From NCBI GenBank assembly GCA_029891345.1, contig CM057009.1:304421166-304485165 (forward strand): a DNA stretch of 64,000 nt. The letters are read 5' to 3'. The position numbers and the translations under genes are program-made. Shown one piece after another: positions 1 through 14,129 of this stretch. This stretch comes from Dryococelus australis. Its lineage: Eukaryota; Arthropoda; Insecta; Phasmatodea; Phasmatidae. Under the pieces are notes generated by a model, which saw only the letters and a list, made by a program, of their open reading frames with translations, was not told the origin of the DNA and searched no databases. Numbering within the stretch: the first letter of the stretch is position 1; every line of letters begins with the position of its first letter.

Positions 1-968
1 GCTATGATCAGTGTAGGTTACCTACCATTCCGTCTTACTTTATTTTTGTTATGGCCAAGTTATACTGCTGGGGCTCTGTTTATTTTATGGGATGGGGTTA
101 ATATAGACTTTAGTTTAACGTCTTTCATGAGACGGCATTATTTTGCAGTACTTCTTTTGAGATGGTATCGTTTTGAATTACATATTGTTTTACTGGACCA
201 GTGGAAAAGCTTGGCTGTACGGAAGTAACATTCAAATTATTATAACATGTTTTAACCTCGCTAAAAGAAGAAAGCGTGGTAAATATTATGTTGTTCATTC
301 CGATGCGGGTAATAAACACATTATGTGTGTACGTAAATATTTTTGGCGAAGTTAACCTTACACTTGCTCCTTTTCAATATAGTAGACATATTATTTTTGT
401 ACTACAAAACAGCGCTAAAACGGTGGTTTTATAGGCCACCTACATCTAAAAAATTCTAATAACCATTACGAAATACATTATTTTCAAAACACACTGACTG
501 GTTCGTAATTCCTATTTGCAACTCCTGAACACATGTTCTTCTGTGGCTATCCTTGGACATGGACACGTTTATCTGTCAGTGATAAGAAATTATTTCTAGA
601 ATCATTTAGTAAATACAATACTTCACCAGTTTCTCGAAACTACAAACTGCGAAACGAAAATGCACATACGCGTTTGATAACGGTAAGGAAAATGGTGGAC
701 CAGGCCATAAACGTGTCAATAATATTACATTTCATACAAGAAAACGCAATAAAAATGCACCCCTACAACCAAGTATGATTAATGAAAGTAAATACAAAAA
801 ATAATTTACTACCGATATAATATTCCGATAACCCCGGCAAGGTACGCGCATAACGTGACGAAAAATATAACATGCACAATGCATTCCCAAGAGCTGGAAA
901 CGATTCACTGTTTGTAACTGTCGGCATGATCCGCCATAATTCCTAAATATATTTTTACACCAATTCGC

Positions 969-1000
<32 letters not shown>

Positions 1001-4000
1001 CATCATTTTAAAAACATAATTTAAAGCACAAATGTTGTAAGTATAATTTAAGTTTTGAATTTACAACTTTCAGTTCAGAGTACTGTTTTCATTCATAACA
1101 GTCATCATTATCACTAACATAACAACACAAATCACTAACATAACAACATACATCCCGCAACCACTCATCAGCTGATACAATACTTTGCAAACGAGTGTAT
1201 TTGCTGTTTACATAGTTAGAATGTAGGTTGGTAACATTTTCTGTCAAAATTTAGTCTGCTTATATGAAATGCAGTACACAAGAATTTTACAAGAATGTTA
1301 GACACACACTCACTGACATCAACAAATAATCGTACGGAACACGTGTGAAGCAGATCGTGTAAAAACATATGGTTACTATTAAAACAGAGAACTGAAACCA
1401 GCCCATTATCTGTTAACTCACATTTAGTATTTTTTTACACCCCCAGCGCCTAGCTAACATTCTGTGCGCGGAATTTCACTTCATGGCAACATGAATGATT
1501 TTAGCAATCGTTAAACAGCTAGATACAAACTAATCTGTCACATTTCTTGACCTTAATCCATTAGGATATTTAAATAATTGCTCTGATGTGCATACAATTA
1601 ACAGACCCTACTTCACGCAGCAACGAGAAGTATCTAAGCTCAAGGACCAATTCACGTACATCTAAATATAAAATATAGCCAAAACAAGCTAAAGGTTGCC
1701 CAAAGTTTTTGAGTGATGTTTAATATTCATTTGTAGTCGTTTAATGACTTAGCCCATGGTCTCATTTACACGGAGAAAATTTTAATGATCTGTGTGTTAA
1801 CTTCGGTATATTTTACAAATTAAATTAAGAATAATGTGTTAGAAATATTTAACACTGGACTAAACAGGAAGTATAGGCCTATAGGTAAATCACAGCTACT
1901 ATGAAAATTTTCTTGTAATGTATAAAATGAGTGTTATTATTTTTTAAATTTTAGTTTTAACTGGGAGTGACGATACACGATAGTGTAGTGAAAATATTTA
2001 GTGGGGGCGTTTAAAATAGGTTTAAGATCATATTTATAAGGTAACCTTTCCTGGAGAATGAGAATAATATTTTTTCAGTAGGAATACTTGTCATATTGTA
2101 ATTAAAATTCTAAACGTGGTTTGTAATGCGGCTTTACTTAATTATTTAATGTTATTTCTGTTTTGTCAAAATTTATTTTGTATTTTTTAAAAACATTTGT
2201 TTCGAATCTCTTCACTCAAGAAAAAACACGTCACTTTGGAGATACGAACACTGTCAAAAGCTGAATCTCAGTGATTGCCTCCAAAAGTCAGTGTTAACAT
2301 TTTAATGATACTATAGCGTATTCTATTTACATACTTGTGCTAACTCATGAAACAACATGGCACAACTATAATAAATCATTCTATACTTTTCTTTTAGATT
2401 CGCATTCGAATATCGCAACTTGCTTCACTGTAATATAACAAATTTAAACAACATTAGTGATCGACCTATTAAATTGAAATGCTTTATTAAGCGAAGTGTT
2501 TGTAGTCAGTGATTAAAGAAAAATGTAGTTTACTTATTCTTAATAATTAGGTATTCTAAAGGACTTTCCCCCATACTTATTATATAATGTGTAAACATTA
2601 AAATTGTGGAACAATTTTCCCAAGATTTGACTATGCAAAAACCGCATTATCTGTTGCTTACTTTCAATTAGAAACATAGATGTCCTGAATTACAATTATG
2701 TGCTTTGCATACTGTAATATTATCATTAAAATTATTCCAGAGACATAGTAAACTAATTCAAGAAATATTTTTTGTCCTTTGATCGCATAAACAAATTCAT
2801 TTTCTATTAGCACCGTCGACCTGCGAAGTTTTTGGCCCGAGTCTGAGAAATAACAACTTTTTTCAACCTAGTAAAATAGAATAATATACACGTCTTTAAT
2901 TGTTAAGCTCATTAACCTTTAATGACATACACAACAATAATTTGCCTTATTAGCCAAATATTATTTTTATTTAAAAATGTAACATACTACGAGACTTTGT
3001 TATTTGTAATATTTTTAACTGCCAAAATACAGTAATTGAATTTCCAAACCTATTCTAAATAAGAGAGGCCACGATATAACTTCTGAAATTAAAAATAATG
3101 TAAATACAATTTGCTGTGCCAATGTGAATGGTACATGCTACTATTTCTTCTTATTGCTTACAGGGGCGAATTTTTCCGTAATAACTTTTTACATTACATA
3201 TATATGGTGGATTCACCATGCATAGAGGCTCAGTTTATATTAGAATTGAAGCAAATGTCAGTTTTCCACGAAATTATTCTTTCTTTCTTGCCTAAGTCCA
3301 CCCAAGCCCAAAATGTTTATTTTCCTAACACTTACATTGCTCGAGTTTAAGTGCTTCTTATTAATGATAAACGATAATGTTTGCACAACGCGCACAGATT
3401 GCACGCAAAATACAACTCAAAGTCTCGCACGTTGAACTTTGCAAAATGAGCTTTTTTATTCCAGTGTTTCGTTGTTAATGAATGTGGCAGTGTAAAGGAA
3501 CATTGTTGACGTATATGAAATATTGTCCCGCATGTGACCCGTTTCTCCATTCTAGACATTTTTCGGAATCAGACGGCAGATGCCATTCAAGACGTCTGAT
3601 GTAATGTTAAGTCTCATGCTGCTCTGCAGGCGAGATGGAACGCTAAATGTGAATTGACAAGAGCATAGACTGGAGGAGGAAAGAGTTAAAATAAATTAAT
3701 TAAATTAAAGGTAGTGCATTATCTATATATCGATCTCAAGGAAGCTGGTGCTAGAGATTCCGTGTTCAAATCGTGGATAATAAATGACTGGATTCGTTGG
3801 CCGGTTAGTACGTACTAAATTATGTTAAAGATTGCCTTAGCGGATTATTTTCACAAGGTTAAAGTATTAGGTAAAATATTAAGATGTGTCTTTTTGGCTT
3901 AAGTGGTGAGGCTGATATTTGATCATCTTCAAAGGATAGAAAATTATTACTTACAGTACAGTCCTCCAAATAGATTACAATCTGCGTAGCCTACAAACTG

Positions 4001-4083
4001 ACGGACATGAATTGGTTTTTATGATTGAGGGGGATAAAATAAAGTTAGATGGCCACCTTAACAGCGTTTAGTTAATAGTGAGT
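1..4083. other. AT-rich non-coding stretch
   Basis: No protein homology, RNA gene or element ends were recognised here. Open frames are short and of random character. A poly-A run of about 25 bases at 976-1000 could be the tail of an old retroelement insertion, but no body could be identified next to it. A short direct repeat of an acataacaaca-type motif lies near 1110-1150. Confidence 0.6.
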
Positions 4084-4104
4084 TTGTGTGTGTGTGTGTG
4101 TGTG

Positions 4105-4147
<43 letters not shown>
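4084..4147. repeat. (GT)n-(TA)n-(CA)n microsatellite
   Basis: A GT run, a short TA core and a CA run follow each other, making the tract self-complementary. It lies just outside the left arm of a large inverted repeat and may mark the edge of that element. Confidence 0.95.
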
Positions 4148-4159
4148 GATGTTCGGAAA

Positions 4160-4687
4160 CTACCGCTGTCGTAATTCGAACCACAGCATCTGTGGCCGAA
4201 CAGAAACAAGAAACTGTAGTCACAAAATGTTTGGAAAAACCATTTAGTATGTTTAAATTGAAGCTGAAATTCGGCAAACGACGCCGGGTGTCCGCAGCCA
4301 TATGTGCGCGTGTGCACAACAAGTTGCATGACACGAAGGCGAACTGATGTACGGCAGTGCTGCACGCGGCACTCGACGTCGCCGCATGTCGGTCGAAGGG
4401 GTTTCCAATGTCCCACCCACAGGCGTCACCACAGCGGCAGGTGAACTTGCATGTCATGTCCTACGTACAGGCGCTGGCCACATATCGCGCAATTGCCGTG
4501 GATCAGTTCGCGTTCATGTCATGCAACTTGCTGTTCACGCATGTACGTATGGCTGCGGACACCCGGCGTCGTTAGCCGAAAAATTCAACTTTAAATTTAA
4601 ACATACTAAATGGTCTTTCCGAACATTTTGTGACTAGAGTTTCTTGTTTCTGTTCGCCCACAGATGATGTGGTTTGAATTTTGACAG
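4160..4687. repeat. Large inverted repeat (foldback-like), arms about 180 bp
   Basis: The left arm (about 4166-4349) reappears in reverse complement as the right arm (about 4501-4686). Shared segments include the reverse-complement matches of gacgccgggtgtccgcagcc and of tttagtatgtttaaatt, with scattered mismatches and small indels. The spacer of about 150 bp is GC-rich. A (CA)n tract bounds the left side and a long (TA)n tract the right. This geometry fits a foldback or MITE-like insertion into a TA-repeat target. No transposase is present. Open frames crossing it are by-products of the palindrome. Confidence 0.8.
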
Positions 4688-4688
4688 G

Positions 4689-4794
<106 letters not shown>

Positions 4795-5243
4795 AGCTCA
4801 ATGTTAGGCTGTGCTCGAAAGAACTATCCATATGTCCACGTCATCATAATGTCACGAAGAATATAAATGTATATACATCACATATATAGACCTTTGTTAC
4901 GTCATTCGCCTGCGTTTTAAAGTTAACGTATGTGGTTAAATTCACAGGGAATCTAGCCAGTAGCTAGCAGGTGAACAAAGAGTCGAATTGCAAAGAAATT
5001 GCACCACGTCACTCCTTTGACCTCAAGAAACACTTAAGTGGATACGGAATTTTTGGTCAGAAGTGCTTTTTAAAATTTGTAAGAATTAAATTTTTTATTG
5101 ATAAATCTTATATTTACGCTTTTTTTTTATTATTTGGTATTTTTATGAAACTATCATTGATATCTCGCTAACCCATACAACATTCTCAAATTATAGAAGA
5201 AATGTTAGTGCTTTAACAGTCCTATGCAGGAGACATTCCATAT

Positions 5244-5258
5244 CCCCCCCCCCCCCCC
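5244..5258. repeat. Poly-C run
   Basis: Fifteen consecutive C residues at the edge of a CpG-richer patch. Its true length may be uncertain because homopolymers are error-prone in assembly. Confidence 0.9.
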
Positions 5259-5373
5259 TTCTCAAGTAACCCACAACGCCACTGTTCTGCCAGCTAGAGG
5301 CGAGAGAGCAGTGTTAATAGTACTACGGCGATTGCAGACATCGCCTTACAGCTCGCTGAGGAACATTACTCAC

Positions 5374-5480
5374 CTGTGCGAGTCGTCGGACGGCCAGACG
5401 CGATGCGGAGTTTGTCCACGCTGACGGCCAACTGTAGCTTGGGCTGCTACGCTCGTGTCAACTTCTCTGCCCCCGTAGCT
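5374..5480 (-). other. Possible exon end with strong 5' splice donor in a CpG-rich patch
   Basis: On the minus strand the sequence CTCGCACAG is followed by GTGAGT, a near-ideal insect 5' splice site, with the exon edge at 5374. The upstream 100-200 bases are GC- and CpG-rich, unlike the surrounding AT-rich DNA. One frame stays open across it but has no recognisable homology and no clear start codon. This could be a 5' untranslated exon of a host gene transcribed leftwards or part of an unrecognised repeat. Confidence 0.25.
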
Positions 5481-7500
5481 CGTGTTTCTTATTGTTCAGC
5501 CACGAGTTCCCACGACGTGACGTGCCTTCGCTGCTACTGAATATGAATGGTGGCACAAACAAATGGACGAATTATGTTTTTTTTTTTTTTTTTCCTTGTC
5601 GCCAGCGAGTTCCCTCGATTTACATTCAGGCCAGGATGCGTAACACTGACGCTATGCATACGTAAGCGAGTTTTATATGCAAAGCGTATCTAACCATGCA
5701 CAAAGTAGCGAGTTTCACAAAAAATAGCAACCGACTCCAAATTTTAGCGACAGAATTTACAGCGACAGAATTTTGCCTTTGACATAAACACGGGCGGGAC
5801 ATGCGTTTTACGACTGCGATGGAAGCAGAGCGTTGAATCGAATCTCTGTTTCAATTAAATTCATGCGAGAATGAGGAAGAGATAAGAACTACTATCCGCC
5901 TGAGAGAAGTTTCGTTCCGGCTGCACAAAAGTCAAAATAAAAATTTAAATAATACGCCCTGTCTTGCAATTCCCACGATAATTGTATTGTTTCTGGGAAA
6001 TAAAAATGTCACAAATTCATTATAAGTTGAATATTATTTATATCAATTATTTCTAGTAAATTAAGTTAATTTCAGACATCGCTAGAGTTGGAAGATTAAA
6101 CAGAATTGCAGTTTTCACCTTGAAAATTGATAAAAGACACTGCATATTTGGCGTGATTTTAAATGCATTTACGTTTAACAACTATATCTGTTCAGTGAGG
6201 TGTTTTCAAATTTTACATTTTCAAAATGTTCACACGAATTTGACTCAATGCAAAAAAAAAACCTAAGAAGATAAAGACAGAATTCGAAAATTCCTTTCAT
6301 CCAAATTTCTATAAATCCACACCTTTCTGAGGAATGAAGATCATTTTGAATAAACTTTTGCTAGGTATTTACTACATACAGTAGTAACCAAAACTTGTTG
6401 TTAAAGCGAAAAAGGAATGAGAAAATAAAATAGGGCCTACGTTTACTGAAAAGAAAAAAGAAAATTTCCTGTGTATTTATTGTACAAGAATTGTTAGGAA
6501 TCCTAATGCAGATACATTTTCACGTACTTATGAATGGCCAACTGAAATCTTTGTAAACATTTAACTTAAACATAAAAACAATTAGCTGGAAGTATTTTGG
6601 TTTTCAAATGTATATTGCCAACCTAAATAGCTAAAAGTAGTGAACCAATGTGCAGCCAAGCCGACGATTCAAAATGTGGCTACGTTTTCAGTTACTGTCT
6701 TCTGAACCATTAACTTTGACTTAAAATTCGACAAAAATGCTGCATCCTTATCTTTACATTTGGTCTGGAATTTACTCTGCCGCTTGAAAAACGTCCCAAA
6801 GCCCTTGTCGAGTGTGAACTCCGGAGGAACTCTGGTATTAATTAACTTTCGTCATATTGCTACCTAGAGCATTGCAATAGAAATCTTTATACGGATCATT
6901 GTATAAAATCAAATAATACCGAATAAGTTTGTAAAAAAGCTGTACTTTCTCTTCCCTTCTCTCATAGCCTCTATCCCACACGTACTCCCCTCACGAGATA
7001 TAGTGAAAAGAAAACCAAATGGATAAAATTAAAAATTGAAAACATTTAAAAAAATTGGGAATCTATTGTTAAGTAGTTAGTCAAATCCTCATTTACCGAC
7101 AGTGTTGTTATAAACTTGAAAATTATTACATTAAAAACTAATCTTCTGAATAAGAAATAATGAGACAGTGTGCACGCGACGAGCCTCAACAAACGACCTT
7201 CGGAATTGTTAAATATCGCATACTCAATACTCCTTCCCAATCCTAACACTAATCACCAATTAACCTATCAGCATCTACTCAGGTAGGAAATATCCTAATA
7301 TGGTACATGCATGTAGGTGATGTTATCTGAACGTTTTACAGTTATTTGGGAACCCTGCTTGCACGAACACAGTATGTAAAATTTCTTAAATATTTTCGAA
7401 CACTTTTTGTATTTAGAATTTTTATTGGATTTTCCTACATTTTAAATACATTTTGTAATTTTTCCTGGACTTTTCTGGTCTATCTTACCTATTGCTCATT
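5480..7500. other. AT-rich non-coding stretch
   Basis: Nothing recognisable was seen apart from a poly-T run near 5575-5594. Open frames are short and without homology. Confidence 0.55.
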
Positions 7501-8370
7501 TCAGTTTATCGGTCTTGATGGTTTGTATGGCCTGCTGGTCATGTTGGTTGTTTGACATGATCGGTATGTTCGGTAAGGACGATATGGTTGGTATTGCCTG
7601 CTTTCTTAGCCAGTGTCATGTCAATGTATAATTAGTTGTTCGCTATAGGCGTTTGGTACTATTGACCTTGATATTGGTCTTGGCCATTGGTATGTCCAGT
7701 CGGCCTTGATTGTGTGACTTTTTTGTGATATATTTTGAGGTTTATTTATCAAGCTTCATTTTGAAATCTGATTATTATGGAATGTTGTTGATAAACCATT
7801 TTGAGAATTATTTCAACAATGAATTTAAGAAATATTTTTGAGGAATGTATGTGAGGAATATCTTTGAGGACTATTTATAAGTAATGTGTATGAAGAATAT
7901 CTTTGAGGAATATTTTTGAGATCTGATATTCGTGGTCGAATTTTAGTGGTCTGATATTTTATATGTGATGTTTGAGATCTGATATTTGAGGTTTCGTTTT
8001 GAGGTGTGTTTTTGTGGCTAGTTGGTATGGCTGACTTGTATTGTCTGGTTGGTATTGGTAGTCGATTTTGTGAGTGGTATTTGTGGTCGATGTTGATGGT
8101 CAGTTGGTCTGATCGGTTGGTTTTGGCTTTAGTTTGACCATCTGGTATGGTCGGTCTGTATGGTTGGTCGACCTGATCAGTTGGTATTGCCATTTGGTAT
8201 GATCGGTTGGCCTTTTTGGTCGTTTGGTATGACTGGACTTGGTGGCTGGTTGTTTTAGTCTGTATGATTGGCTGGTTAGCCTGATGAGTCTGTATGTTTC
8301 GTGAGTATGCTGGTCGGTGGTTGTGATCTTTAGATATGGTCGGCCTTGTCAGTTGGCATATACTCTGCCT
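7500..8370. repeat. GT-rich degenerate satellite-like tract
   Basis: The plus strand is strongly T/G biased and built from variants of ggttggtatggtcggt. In the middle (about 7820-7990) there are variants of gaggaatatctttgaggaat. The strand asymmetry and short repeated words point to slippage-derived sequence. A 122-codon frame on the minus strand is a by-product of the C/A-rich complement and is not annotated as a gene. Confidence 0.75.
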
Positions 8371-9071
8371 GCATAAAGAATATAAATGAAGACTTCAACT
8401 GAGTCGTATAGTTGCAAAACCAAATACATCACTGTTTTTTTTCAGAATTGAGTTATCACTGGATTTATTCGGTTCATATCAGTCTCTATCACCCTCTGAG
8501 AAAAGAAAGTTGCACAACCAGCTACATGGTGTTGTTATAAGTGTGTGAAGTAAGGGGCTTGTTTTAAAACCAGATATGTAGCTTTTCACATGCAAAACCA
8601 GATACAATCATCGCCATGCCATGTGCTGTATGCTACTGCATATAATCATATTCCCACCTGTAGCAGTTGTTCTGTGCAGTGGAAAGTTGCATTCCTTTTG
8701 TCTGCAATGCCTTTTGTTTGTGTGCGTTCAATATGGAATGTCATGCAGTGGAATACACGGATCGACAACGAAAGAGGCAGAGCCATGAAGATTTGTGAAA
8801 TTATAACAGAGAAGAAGAAACAAAGTTATGTCACATTATAGGTTATATTGGTTGGTGAGGTATTGTAGTGTGATGTACTGTATTCTTTACAAGAAGAACA
8901 GTAACGAAACCATGGGACTACATTCCTTCATTAATAGTCTGTTTAGGCATGTAGTTTCAACACAGTAGAAACTGAATCATTAATTGGTTATGCTGTGCCT
9001 TTATTTGGCAGCCATAAAGACAGTTTATGTTTCCTTTTATAGAAATGGTCCACCTGGGCCACCTACACAAC

Positions 9072-9938
9072 TAACATGCAACCATGGGAGAAAGCAGCAA
9101 CTTACTGCTGTCGTGAAATAACCCGAATAGATTATTATCGATTTCACAGGAAGTTCTACAACACTGCAGGTAGAATTTCAGAGTTAAAAATCAGGCAAGC
9201 CTCGTTTATTTTAAATTATATGGAATCATCCACGCCTATGATGTCTAGGATTGTACACCATGCCAGAGGGAAGAATGATATTACTGTGAGGTACTTCATG
9301 TACGAAAGTTCAACCCAAGAGCGGGTGCCAGTTCTTCGAAAGTCATTTCTAGGTAGTTTGTGGCTATCAAAGAACTGTGTGCATGGTGTTAGTTCGACAT
9401 TTTAAGGTGGGAAAAATGCATTTAGAAAGACAGGGTGGTGATCGGAAGCTCAATATCTACAAGGAGACGAAATGTCTGTACTGATGTTTACTAAACGATT
9501 TATGGTAATAGAAAATCATTACTGTGGAAGCAAAATTAGTTCCCCAGTGTACCTTCACTCAGATCTTAGCATTCGGAAAATGTGGAAGTTGTATGCTGTC
9601 GAGATGCTAAATGAAAAGCTGAAAGTTAAGCATTCCTACTTTCGTCATATTTTTCGAACCATCTTCTATATTGAGTTTGGATGTCCTAGCATGGATAAAT
9701 GTTCAACTTGCATTTACCTATGTGAAAGGATAAAAAGTGCTACACAGTCTGTAGAAAAGGAACATTTAATGTGTGAGAAGAGGTGTCATAACCTAAAGGC
9801 ACAGGCCTTTTATTTACTTCGTCGAGAAAAGTGTGACGACTTCCTGACAATATTGTTTGTTTGTCAAAAACATCAGGTTTCGCCTCACGTGTTTGATCAA
9901 AGAGCTACTATTCTCGACAGGTGTATAAGTATAATCTA
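9072..9938 (+). pseudogene. Broken insect multicopy transposase-like protein (DUF7869-type family, tentative)
   Basis: Two plus-strand reading frames form one degraded gene. The first (9076-9405) contains RFHRKFYN and a Lys/Arg-rich segment ending near VPVLRKSFLGSLWLSKN. The second (9472-9939) contains YLHSDLSIRKMWKLY, YFRHIFRTIFYIEFG and a Cys pair in CSTCIYL, followed by EKRCHNLKAQAFYLLRREK. A short stretch in another frame between them (HLERQGGDRKL) fits the same protein, so at least two frameshifts are present. I recognise this arrangement from abundant uncharacterised insect proteins that behave as transposable-element proteins. The family name is from memory and uncertain. The C-terminal half with the presumed catalytic region is missing. 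Confidence 0.5.
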
Positions 9939-9939
9939 A

Positions 9940-12000
9940 CAGTAGTCGTTGGTGACTCGAAATGAAAGCAAACTAATGAGAATGTTTACATTTACCATTG
10001 AGATGAGAGTGAGCACCATAAACGATCGAATGAAGTAAGTTGCGCTGTGCATCACTATCTGATAATCCTTCACATTCCAGACAGTGTCCGCGTTCTTTAA
10101 CGCATGTCGGATGGGCGTGGGGGACAAAAAATATTTTCAGTATGGGTAATATAAGCGGGATAGGGATGGGATGTTACACGTGTGTTTGCAAATCGTCGAA
10201 ACGAATAAATAATGTGAGGTCTCCTTCTTTAATGCTGCCTGTAGTGAAAATATCTCCGTTGAAGTTACGAGACATTTCTACCCTGCTTTAAAAACATTTC
10301 GGTTTTGACTGGTTGTCTTTTGGGTCCCTATCTTATATCAGAAACATTGTCCAAGGACGTGCAGTCGATATGGGGTCTATTGATGATAATTTTTGTACTA
10401 TGAACAAAGACGATTTTTGATAACAGGTGTGTAAAATTGACGATTTGATTGTTTATTACTTGTATTGCAGAGTGACCTGTAAGGCCGACGATGTGATTGT
10501 TTATTCATGTTCAACAATGTTCTTCGTTCAGGCATTCGACTAACACCAGTATCAATGTGTTTTCAACATAGTGATAACAAATGTTTTACTTTTTTTATTG
10601 CGAAATCGGATACTTTCAAATTAATGTTTCAAAACCAGATTCATCCATATTATAATCTTAAATACTTCGTAAACTATAATGTCAGTGAATTTCAGATTTT
10701 CCATGAGTATGTATCCATTCCATTATTAAATCGGATCTGAGTGCCACATTCATTAATATTTATCCAATAGAGTTATGCCATTTTTTGTGTCTCCTGACAT
10801 ATAACGATTTTGTGATGTATCTGGTCTTGAAAATAGACGACTCAACTATAAAGGTACAGGCAGTAGACAGTATACAAAATATTAGTACATTCGCAAAGTA
10901 CTTATGTTTGTAGACAGTCAGTGAATTAATGGATGTGTTACTCCCTTTAGGGCGTAGTAGGGTTAAAGGAAGACAAGGATAAAGACGCACACCACTAAAA
11001 AAAAAATCAAGAAAGCATGGACACAAAAATTCTAAAATCAATGCAAATATATTGAAACCCATTTATACATTATCACGAAGAACAACAACTTTGCAACTTG
11101 ATTTGAAAAATATAAATTACATCTGTAAATTTAGGTTGCTTGCTACCAATCGGTGAACTAGGGGAAGGAGAGAACACACATGCACTGGAGCAAACAGAAA
11201 AACAACATATTAATATATCCTGAGAAATCACCCAACCTGAATAAACACTTGTGAAATCCCATTAAAAAAGGTAAAATGACCCCCTGAGTAAAGCAAGCAC
11301 TATTACAATTTTAAAAGTAAAGTAGGCATGATGATTCACTAAAAAGCGCAACATGGAATACTAGTTTCAAGAATATCATTGGGAAAGAGCAAAGCCCTAA
11401 TTACACTTAACCATGAGCATAAAGGCACGCCATAAAATATCCACTAAACTCATTGGCATTAAAATTCTTTTGGCAAATCGTAGCCCAGGAGACCATTCCT
11501 ACAGCATGCCAAAAAAAGGAAGAATCCACCTCTTACAAACATTCCCATAACATACCACATTGAAAATTCACACAAGCAAAGCAATGAAAAAACACTCCCT
11601 ACAAAAATCCATATACACCAAAACACTACCTAAAGGGAACCTCTACCCCCAGCATAACAACAACTACGTTCATTGCAATGCTTCAGTTGAGTAGTACTCA
11701 TATTACGTGAAAACGCATCTAGCATGGTGAAGCCCCGAAGTTCGAAGTGGTGTAGACATGATCTATCGTCCGCCAGCCCGCATAACTCGAAGAGGAACAC
11801 TGCACACTTGCTCGGGCTGGGGACGAACATTTATAAGCGAAAACGCAGCTCGGGAAGGTTAAGAAGGCGGCGGGAATAGCGGAGAGGCGTATGGAAGGTG
11901 CCAGAGTTTTCGAGGCTGAACTCGTTGCCAGTAGTAGCTACCAGACAGCGCTCAGCCGCTTCAGGAGTGCCGAGCGCCTCTCTTCAGTATAGCTCAGCGC
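9940..12000. other. Non-coding stretch
   Basis: No gene, RNA or element ends were recognised. The last few hundred bases (about 11600-12020) are moderately richer in G+C, without identifiable coding content. Confidence 0.5.
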
Positions 12001-12024
12001 TTGGAAGCGTTCAGACGTGCGCCA

Positions 12025-12047
12025 CCCCCCCCCCCCCGGGGGGGGGG
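12025..12047. repeat. Poly-C / poly-G palindrome
   Basis: Thirteen C residues are directly followed by ten G residues, a perfect C/G foldback. Such a tract could form a hairpin or quadruplex. It could also be an assembly or library artefact. Confidence 0.9.
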
Positions 12048-12429
12048 AGCAAGAAAAACTAAGTACCTTTTTCTGCAGCAAAAAAAATTGCCTCTTCAAC
12101 CAGTAACCCCTCTTCAAACAAAATAAGTTTATTAATCCAGGGTACCAAATACAGACGTGGAAAATAACCAAGGAGACTTGCTAACCAAGTTCATTAACAT
12201 CATGTAGTTTTGTAAACACACCAACCCCATAATAGCAGCATTTAATCGTACTCCAGAAAATTGTAGGCATCACACATTTCACCAGCTGGCGGGAAGAAAA
12301 ATTAATCGTTCAGGCAGGACAGTCTTTGGCAGGACAGGAGTACTCGCTTGAGTATGCTAATTTACATGCGTGTCAGACTTGAAGCAGGGCTTCAGTATGT
12401 TCTATATGTATGGGAGTGGGACAGATGAC

Positions 12430-12670
12430 AAATCGAAGGATCAACTATGTACAGTTGATGGATTAACAGATTGCATGAAAGATTGATGGACGGAATGAAA
12501 GAATGATTGAAAGTCTTATCGTAATGTTGAAAGATTAACAAAAATAAAGATCGGAAGATTAAAAGATTGATCGAAAGTCTGATCAAAATATCGTAATATT
12601 GATCGATAGATGTTAAGATTGATAGAAAGTTTCATAGAAATATTTTGAAGATTTATAGACAGATGGATTA
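12430..12670. repeat. GATTGA-type minisatellite
   Basis: Imperfect repeats of words such as gattgatagaaagt, gattgaaagtcttatc and gaaagattaaca run for about 240 bases. No coding potential is supported. Confidence 0.65.
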
Positions 12671-13194
12671 ATGTACAAGAGGAAAACAGAATATAAAAAA
12701 TGATTATGGCCTTAATTGGCCTTGTAAATTTATATTTGCAAGGGACTAAAAATAATGGATTTTAAATGGCGTCATTGACAAATAGGCAATCCATCTGTGG
12801 TCAGCGATGGTATTATCAAAGAAGAAATCGAGATGTTGGTAGCAGGCACACAAAGAAACGAATGCTTTAAAACGAGAAGGAAGTGTCGTACACATAATAA
12901 GATGAAGATCTGTAATATGCACTACTTCGGCTACAATAATTATGTGTACAGGTCTCGATTTAATTTGACCAACAGCCAATCACGAGCGAGCAATATGATA
13001 TCATTAAATCATTGGAATAGTTTAGCCTAGTGGTATTGGTTGGGGTCGAGCAATAGTGGTAAATGATGGGAGGGTGATGAGCAAGCTCTTTAAAAACACA
13101 ATGCAAATAAGTAATGCGGATTCGAGGTCAGAGTCAATACCAGCAGATATTGAGGTACAGCGGCCATGTTTGTCTACATTGTGGACCAAGACTG

Positions 13195-13880
13195 CCATAT
13201 TGTATATTTGTGATCTTGACCTTGACCCTGCATAACATTGAACCTGAAAATGGGGAAAAGTCACTAATAGTCCATGATCATGGTCCACTGTCCATTTCCA
13301 TGGCCATGACTTTGACCCCAAGTGTATTTGAATCAAAAAAGATTATGAAAAATCACAATATTCGCAAAAAAATTAAATCCAGAGGAAAAAAATTACATTA
13401 TAGACCTTGAACACCATCTTCGATATCCGCGACTTTTACCCTAACCCAAGGTGATCTTAAACTCAAAAATCGAGATTAATCACAAATTCATAAAAATATG
13501 TTAAACATCTGAGAAAACTTTAGTTTTTTGACAATGGCTAACATTTTGGATTTACATGACTTTACCCTTGACCCCAGGTGAATTTGAAATAGAAAAAAAG
13601 AAAAGAAAAATCAGAAAAATTCGCAAAAATATAACACAAACTGGAGATAAATTTAATTTTTAACTGTTGCTGGCATTTTGACCTTTGATGGCCCTGATCT
13701 TGACTCAGGTAAACTTGAAACAGAAAACATCCAGAAAAATCACAAAAAAAATCGTAAAAAATGGGAAAATATATAAATGAGTGATTTAATAAAAGTATTA
13801 AAAATTTGAAAAGAAAACAAAAGAATTTCGCGAGTTTCAGAAAAAATTGTATTATTGTTCAATGACTTCCATGAAGGTCA
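13195..13880. repeat. Tandem repeat, unit about 125-133 bp, about four to five copies
   Basis: A unit with a conserved core of the form ttgaccccaagtg or ttgaccccaggtg, followed by an A-rich stretch with aatcacaaa and cgcaaaaat words, recurs with cores near 13313, 13438, 13565 and 13698. A weaker first unit lies near 13208. Units have diverged by substitutions and small indels. The last copy ends just before the decayed non-LTR element. Confidence 0.75.
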
Positions 13881-14129
13881 AGGGTGCGGTTCTTGTAAAT
13901 ATGGTGGTGCATTTATCACTCCTAGTATGGCAACCAGCAGGTGACTGATCCCTGCCAATATACTTCATTAGTTATTTATTCAGTCCCCCAACCCAACTAT
14001 CCCCTCCAACGAATCATTACTGTTGGCGATCTATGAAGTCTTCCCTTTAGAAGCACATTGGTTTTCTCAAAATAGAGTTCCAACTCAACTATCCTTCCCA
14101 TCTTTCGGTCTGCTGTAATGTTTATACGG

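Noticed and set aside
4068..4457. Several overlapping frames of 90-130 codons on both strands
   Set aside because: They are created by the (CA)n tract and the inverted repeat, where both strands are open, and contain dipeptide repeats.
7825..8193. 122-codon frame on the minus strand
   Set aside because: It is the complement of a GT-rich repetitive tract, with repetitive composition and no homology.
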